64,000 bases of DNA from Roseicyclus persicicus. GTDB taxonomy: Bacteria > Pseudomonadota > Alphaproteobacteria > Rhodobacterales > Rhodobacteraceae. Below the pieces are notes generated by a model. The model was not told where the DNA came from. It was given only the letters and a program-made list of their open reading frames with translations, and did not search any database. The position numbers and the translations under genes are program-made. This document shows, piece by piece, positions 60,035-64,000 of the stretch. Within the stretch, counting starts at the first letter, position 1. Each line of letters opens with the position of its first letter. Location: contig NZ_JAAZQQ010000001.1 in assembly GCF_012395815.1 (NCBI RefSeq), forward strand, positions 186,001 through 250,000, read 5' to 3'.

Positions 60035-60880
60035 ATGACGAAGATGAACGATCGAGACCCCATTGCCGCGCTGCGCCGCCCTCTGGCGCTCACCGGCTTG
60101 TCCAGCCTTGCGGAGAACGCCTTGGCCAGACTTTGCGCAGAAACACGGGCCGGCATGGCCACGGGCGAGGCGGCCTCCGTCCTCGGCGACCCCTGTGCCG
60201 CCGCGATGGCCTACGCCCTGTGCGACGAGGATGACGCCGCGGCGTCGCTGCTCGTCGACGACCTGCTCGACGCGGGCGTCCCGGTCGAGGAGATCTGCCT
60301 CGACCATCTCGCCCCCGCCGCCCGCCGCCTTGGCGAGCTGTGGGACCGCGACCGGCTGCCCTTCACCGAGGTCGCGCTGGCGACCGCGCGCATCCAGTCG
60401 ATCCTGCGCCGGCTGCCCGCCGGGCGCGGCAACCCCGGCGCGGCCGACGGGCGCGGGGCGATCTTCGCCGCGGTGCCCGGCGAACAGCACACGCTGGGCG
60501 TGATGATGGCCGCCGACCTGTTCCGCCGCGGCGGCTGGGACGTGAGCCTGTTCATCGGCCTCAGCCATGACGAGCTGTTGGCGCGGCTGTCGCGCGACGA
60601 CCGGCCGGTGATCGGGCTCAGCTGCTCGGGCGACCATTCCTACCCGGCGCTGCGGCGGTTGCTGGCGGCGCTGGCCAAGGCGCGGCCTGACGCGCAGATC
60701 CTGCTCGCCGGCCAGATCCTCAAGCAGCCCGACAAGGTCGCCGACCTGCCCGCCCCGGTGGTGCCGGTCTGCGATATGGCCGGGGCCGAGGCCGAGATGG
60801 CCCGCATCGGCGCGATGCTGGCCGCGGCCACGGTGGCGCGGCTGGGGACGGCCCGGCGCAAGGCGACCTCGGCGGCCTGA
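60035..60880 (+). CDS. Cobalamin-binding regulatory protein (AerR/PpaA-like)
   Basis: 281 residues. An N-terminal region is followed by a four-helix B12-cap-like segment (LDHLAPAARRLGELWDRDRL, PFTEVALATARIQSILRRL) and a Rossmann B12-binding domain with AVPGEQHTLGVMMAADLFRR (His near 152 as lower ligand), DVSLFIGLSHDELLARL, GLSCSGDHSYPALRRLL and DAQILLAGQILKQ. No catalytic partner domain is fused, so a light, cobalamin or tetrapyrrole-responsive regulator is likely. No photosynthesis gene is in the window. ATG 60035 has a weak ribosome site; ATG 60044 is possible. Confidence 0.87.
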   Translation: MTKMNDRDPIAALRRPLALTGLSSLAENALARLCAETRAGMATGEAASVLGDPCAAAMAYALCDEDDAAASLLVDDLLDAGVPVEEICLDHLAPAARRLGELWDRDRLPFTEVALATARIQSILRRLPAGRGNPGAADGRGAIFAAVPGEQHTLGVMMAADLFRRGGWDVSLFIGLSHDELLARLSRDDRPVIGLSCSGDHSYPALRRLLAALAKARPDAQILLAGQILKQPDKVADLPAPVVPVCDMAGAEAEMARIGAMLAAATVARLGTARRKATSAA

Positions 60881-60895
60881 GCGCCGCCGGCCGGG

Positions 60896-61510
60896 TCAGG
60901 GCATCAGCTCGCGCACCGGGATGATCGGGAAGAAGGCGCCGCCCGACCAGACGCCGAACCAGTCCTCGCCGCCGGTGCGGTGCGCCTCGCCGAGGTCCAC
61001 CAGCCGGTAGAAGCTCTTGCGGTCGATCAGCGCCTCGAGCCCGGCGCGGACATGGACGTAGGGCGAGGGTTCGCCGGCCGCGTCCCGGACCACGCGGATC
61101 GCGTTCTCGGGCCCGGCCACGACTTTGTCGCCCACATTGGTGGTGAAGGTGATGACCTGCCCCGTGCCCTCGCCCCTGACCTCGAAATCCTGCGCCACGA
61201 AGGGCGCGTCCTCGACCCGGATGCCGACCTTTTCCACCGGCGTGACAAGGAAATACCGGTCGCCCTCCTTCTTCAGGATGGTCGAGAACAGCCGCACCAG
61301 CGGGGCCCGGCCGATCGGCGTGCCCTCGTGGAACCAGGTCCCGTCGCGGCGGATCTCCATGTCGATGTCGCCGCAGAAGGGCGGGGTCCACAGGTGCACC
61401 GGCGGAAGCTTGCCGGTCCTGGCGGCGGCCTGCGCCGCCTGCATCAGCTGGTCTGTTCCGGGCTTCGGGTCGTCCGTCACGATCTTTTGTCCCCCGTCGC
61501 GCTTTGCCAT
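60896..61510 (-). CDS. DUF1285-family protein
   Basis: 204 residues: VHLWTPPFCGDIDMEIRRDG, TWFHEGTPIGRAPLVRLFST, ILKKEGDRYFLVTPVEKVGI, VEDAPFVAQDFEVRGEGTGQ and SFYRLVDLGEAHRTGGEDWF. This is the DUF1285 layout of two similar beta-rich subdomains, widespread in proteobacteria and uncharacterised. Divergent from the MoxR operon; ATG 61510 is chosen over an upstream codon in the promoter region. Confidence 0.92.
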   Translation of the reverse strand: MAKRDGGQKIVTDDPKPGTDQLMQAAQAAARTGKLPPVHLWTPPFCGDIDMEIRRDGTWFHEGTPIGRAPLVRLFSTILKKEGDRYFLVTPVEKVGIRVEDAPFVAQDFEVRGEGTGQVITFTTNVGDKVVAGPENAIRVVRDAAGEPSPYVHVRAGLEALIDRKSFYRLVDLGEAHRTGGEDWFGVWSGGAFFPIIPVRELMP

Positions 61511-61572
61511 TTGTGGTCTGCGGAATAGGTCTGGTAGCACTACCCTACATAATGACGCCGCGGAGCAATGCC

Positions 61573-62576
<1,004 letters not shown>

Positions 62577-62580
<4 letters not shown>

Positions 62581-63470
62581 GCGACACCGCGCTCCATACG
62601 CCCGAGACGCTCCGGTCCCGGTCCGAGACGGTCGCCGCGGCGCTGCCGGCCCTGATGGCCGACGCGCAGCACCTGTCGGCGACGGTGCTTCTGGGCGTGC
62701 ACGGGCGCAAGCGGGCGGGCACGGGCGACGAGTTCTGGCAATACCGGCCTGCGCAGGCGGGCGACGCCTACCGCCAGATCGACTGGCGCCGCTCGGCGCG
62801 GTCGGACGGGCATTTCATTCGCCAGACCGAATGGCAGGCCGCGCAGGCGGTGCTGATCGGGGTGGACGACGCGGCCTCGATGACCTTCACCGGGCACAAG
62901 GGGCGGCCGTCCAAGCTCCGCCGCGCGCAGACGCTGGCGATGGCGCTCGCCATCATCGCGGTGCGGGGCGGCGAGCGGGTGGGCCTGACCCACCTGCCCG
63001 AACCGCCGCGGGGCGGCACGGCGCAGCTGATGCGGATGGCGCAGGCGCTGATGGACGGGCACGAGGCGGGCGACTACGGCGCGCCGCGGCCGCAGGTGAT
63101 GCCGATGGGCAGCCGGGCGGTGTTCCTGTCGGATTTCCTGGGCGACCCGGCCGCGATCGAGGCGGTGCTGGGCCGCGCCGCCGACCGCGACGTGCGCGGT
63201 GCGCTGGTGCAGATCCTCGACCCCGACGAGGAAGCCTTTCCCTTCGACGGGCGCACGGTGTTCGAGTCGATGACCGGCGCGATCCGCTTCGAGACGCTGA
63301 AGGCGAAGTCGCTGCGCGAGGCCTACCTGGAGCGGCTGGCCGAGCGGAAGGCACGGCTTCAGGAGATGTGCCGGCGGACCGGCTGGCGCTACCACCTGCA
63401 CCACACCGACCAGCCGGCGGAACCGGCGCTGCTGTGGCTCTACCGCGCGCTCGAGAAGGTGCGGGCGTGA
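62577..63470 (+). CDS. DUF58-domain protein (TTG start)
   Basis: 297 residues. The DUF58 signature is YRPAQAGDAYRQIDWRRSAR, SDGHFIRQTEWQAAQAVLIG; a VWA-like fold follows (VLIGVDDAASMTFTGHKG, RAVFLSDFLGDPAAIEAVLG). The TTG start overlaps the moxR stop as TTGA, giving coupled translation. It likely is the client or adaptor of the MoxR ATPase. No membrane segment. Confidence 0.94.
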
Positions 63471-63477
63471 TGGCGGC

Positions 63478-63568
63478 GCAAGTTTCTTGCAAGAAACTTG
63501 CCAGAGCCTTGCAAGGCTCTGCCGCACGCCCTTGCAAGGGCGTGGCAAGACCCTTGCAAGGGTCTTGC
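63478..63568. repeat. Array of four perfect palindromes with TTGCAA core
   Basis: In the 121-bp gap between the DUF58 and DUF4159 genes lie four perfect palindromes: 63478-63501 (24 bp), 63502-63521 (20 bp, CAGAGCCTTGCAAGGCTCTG), 63525-63544 (20 bp) and 63545-63568 (24 bp). All are centred on CTTGCAAG, but their outer arms differ. They abut without spacer except for three bases. Within an operon they could pause, attenuate or process the transcript. Confidence 0.93.
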
Positions 63569-63591
63569 GCGCCGGCTGAGGGGGCGCGCCG

Positions 63592-64000
63592 ATGATTGCT
63601 AGCCTCGCCTTCGCCACGCCGCTGCTGCTAACCGCCCTGATCGCGCTGCCGGTGCTGTGGTGGATCCTCCGCGCCGTCCCGCCCGCGCCGATCCGCCGCC
63701 GCTTCCCCGGCGTCGCCCTCCTCCTCGGGCTCAAGGACGACGACAGCCAGACCGACAAGACGCCCTGGTGGCTCCTGCTGCTGCGCATGACCGCGCTCAC
63801 CGCCGCCATCATCGGCTTCGCGGGCCCGGTCCTGAACCCGCAGGCCGAGCGCGCGGGCGAGGGGCCGCTCCTGATCCTGATGGACAGCTCCTGGGCCTCG
63901 GCCCGCGACTGGTCCGACCGGCTCGACCGCGCCGGGCTCCTGCTCGACGAGGCGTCCCGCGCCGGCCGCCCCGTTGCACTGGTGCAGCTGACCGCGCTGC
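63592..64000 (+). CDS. DUF4159-type membrane protein with BatA-like N-terminus (cut by window edge)
   Basis: 136 residues up to the right edge. MIASLAFATPLLLTALIALP (BatA/N-terminal double-transmembrane domain), VLWWILRAVPPAPIRRRFPG, then a second helix (LLLLRMTALTAAIIGFAGPV) and the start of a VWA-like domain with PLLILMDSSWASARDWSDRL. This matches large Rhodobacterales proteins with a C-terminal DUF4159, encoded after MoxR and DUF58. GAGGGGG precedes the ATG. The rest is outside the window. Confidence 0.88.
   Translation, partial: MIASLAFATPLLLTALIALPVLWWILRAVPPAPIRRRFPGVALLLGLKDDDSQTDKTPWWLLLLRMTALTAAIIGFAGPVLNPQAERAGEGPLLILMDSSWASARDWSDRLDRAGLLLDEASRAGRPVALVQLTAL

Overview
This window looks like chromosomal DNA of a high-GC alphaproteobacterium of the Rhodobacteraceae/Paracoccaceae. 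The evidence is the strong G/C third-position bias, a crotonyl-CoA carboxylase/reductase (ethylmalonyl-CoA pathway), class I lysyl-tRNA synthetase, an ALDH16-type double aldehyde dehydrogenase, many small families typical of this group (DUF1523, DUF2783, DUF4864, DUF1285, Hint-domain proteins) and a Tad/Flp pilus locus. There is no transposase, integrase, phage structural block or CRISPR array, so most of it reads as core or lightly accessory genome.

Layout. 0-12 kb: a LysR regulator (cut by the window edge) divergent from a zinc-free MDR oxidoreductase; a cupin and an orphan solute-binding protein; an M20 deacylase; two small membrane proteins; ALDH16 and deoC (nucleoside catabolism); a DMT permease; rpe and a CorA/ZntB transporter. 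12-20 kb: ccr, a PlsB-like acyltransferase, three small cell-envelope or TerB genes, lysS, a Hint protein. 20-30 kb: a large beta-helix protein without a signal peptide, a parDE module between strong hairpins, an AhpD-fold/DUF6206/trmL operon, a stand-alone pilin-like protein and small genes. 29-38 kb: an orphan molybdenum hydroxylase large subunit, L-aspartate dehydrogenase, REP-like repeats, a tightly overlapping four-gene operon (MBL, DinB, FAD monooxygenase, DUF2783), a beta-hydroxyacid dehydrogenase and mnmH, which appears to start at CTG. 38-42 kb: valS and DUF1992. 41.8-50.5 kb: the Tad/Flp pilus locus on the minus strand (flp, tadA, tadB, tadC, tadG, cpaB, tadZ, two tadE-like genes), without secretin, prepilin peptidase or TadD in the window. 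51-56 kb: a two-component module of a LuxR-type response regulator divergent from a cysteine-poor SUOX-fold exported protein and a hybrid histidine kinase; then tRNA-Ser(GCT). 56-64 kb: ychF, a MATE exporter, trpA, a B12-binding regulator with a PpsR-type TGT-N12-ACA site upstream, DUF1285, and a MoxR/DUF58/DUF4159 operon running off the edge.

A recurrent feature is non-coding: clusters of perfect 16-24 bp palindromes sit between genes at 6.3, 8.8, 38.0 and 63.5 kb, each cluster built on its own six-base core (CTGCAG, GAATTC/CTCGAG, TTGCAA). A 13-bp palindrome repeated every ~27 bp follows trpA, and a REP-like family lies at 32.5 kb. The cluster at 63.5 kb, four nearly abutting perfect palindromes sharing one core inside an operon, and the redox-fold/kinase module at 51.9-55.8 kb are the best candidates for something not yet described. 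All family names come from reading the translated sequence by eye; no database search was possible.
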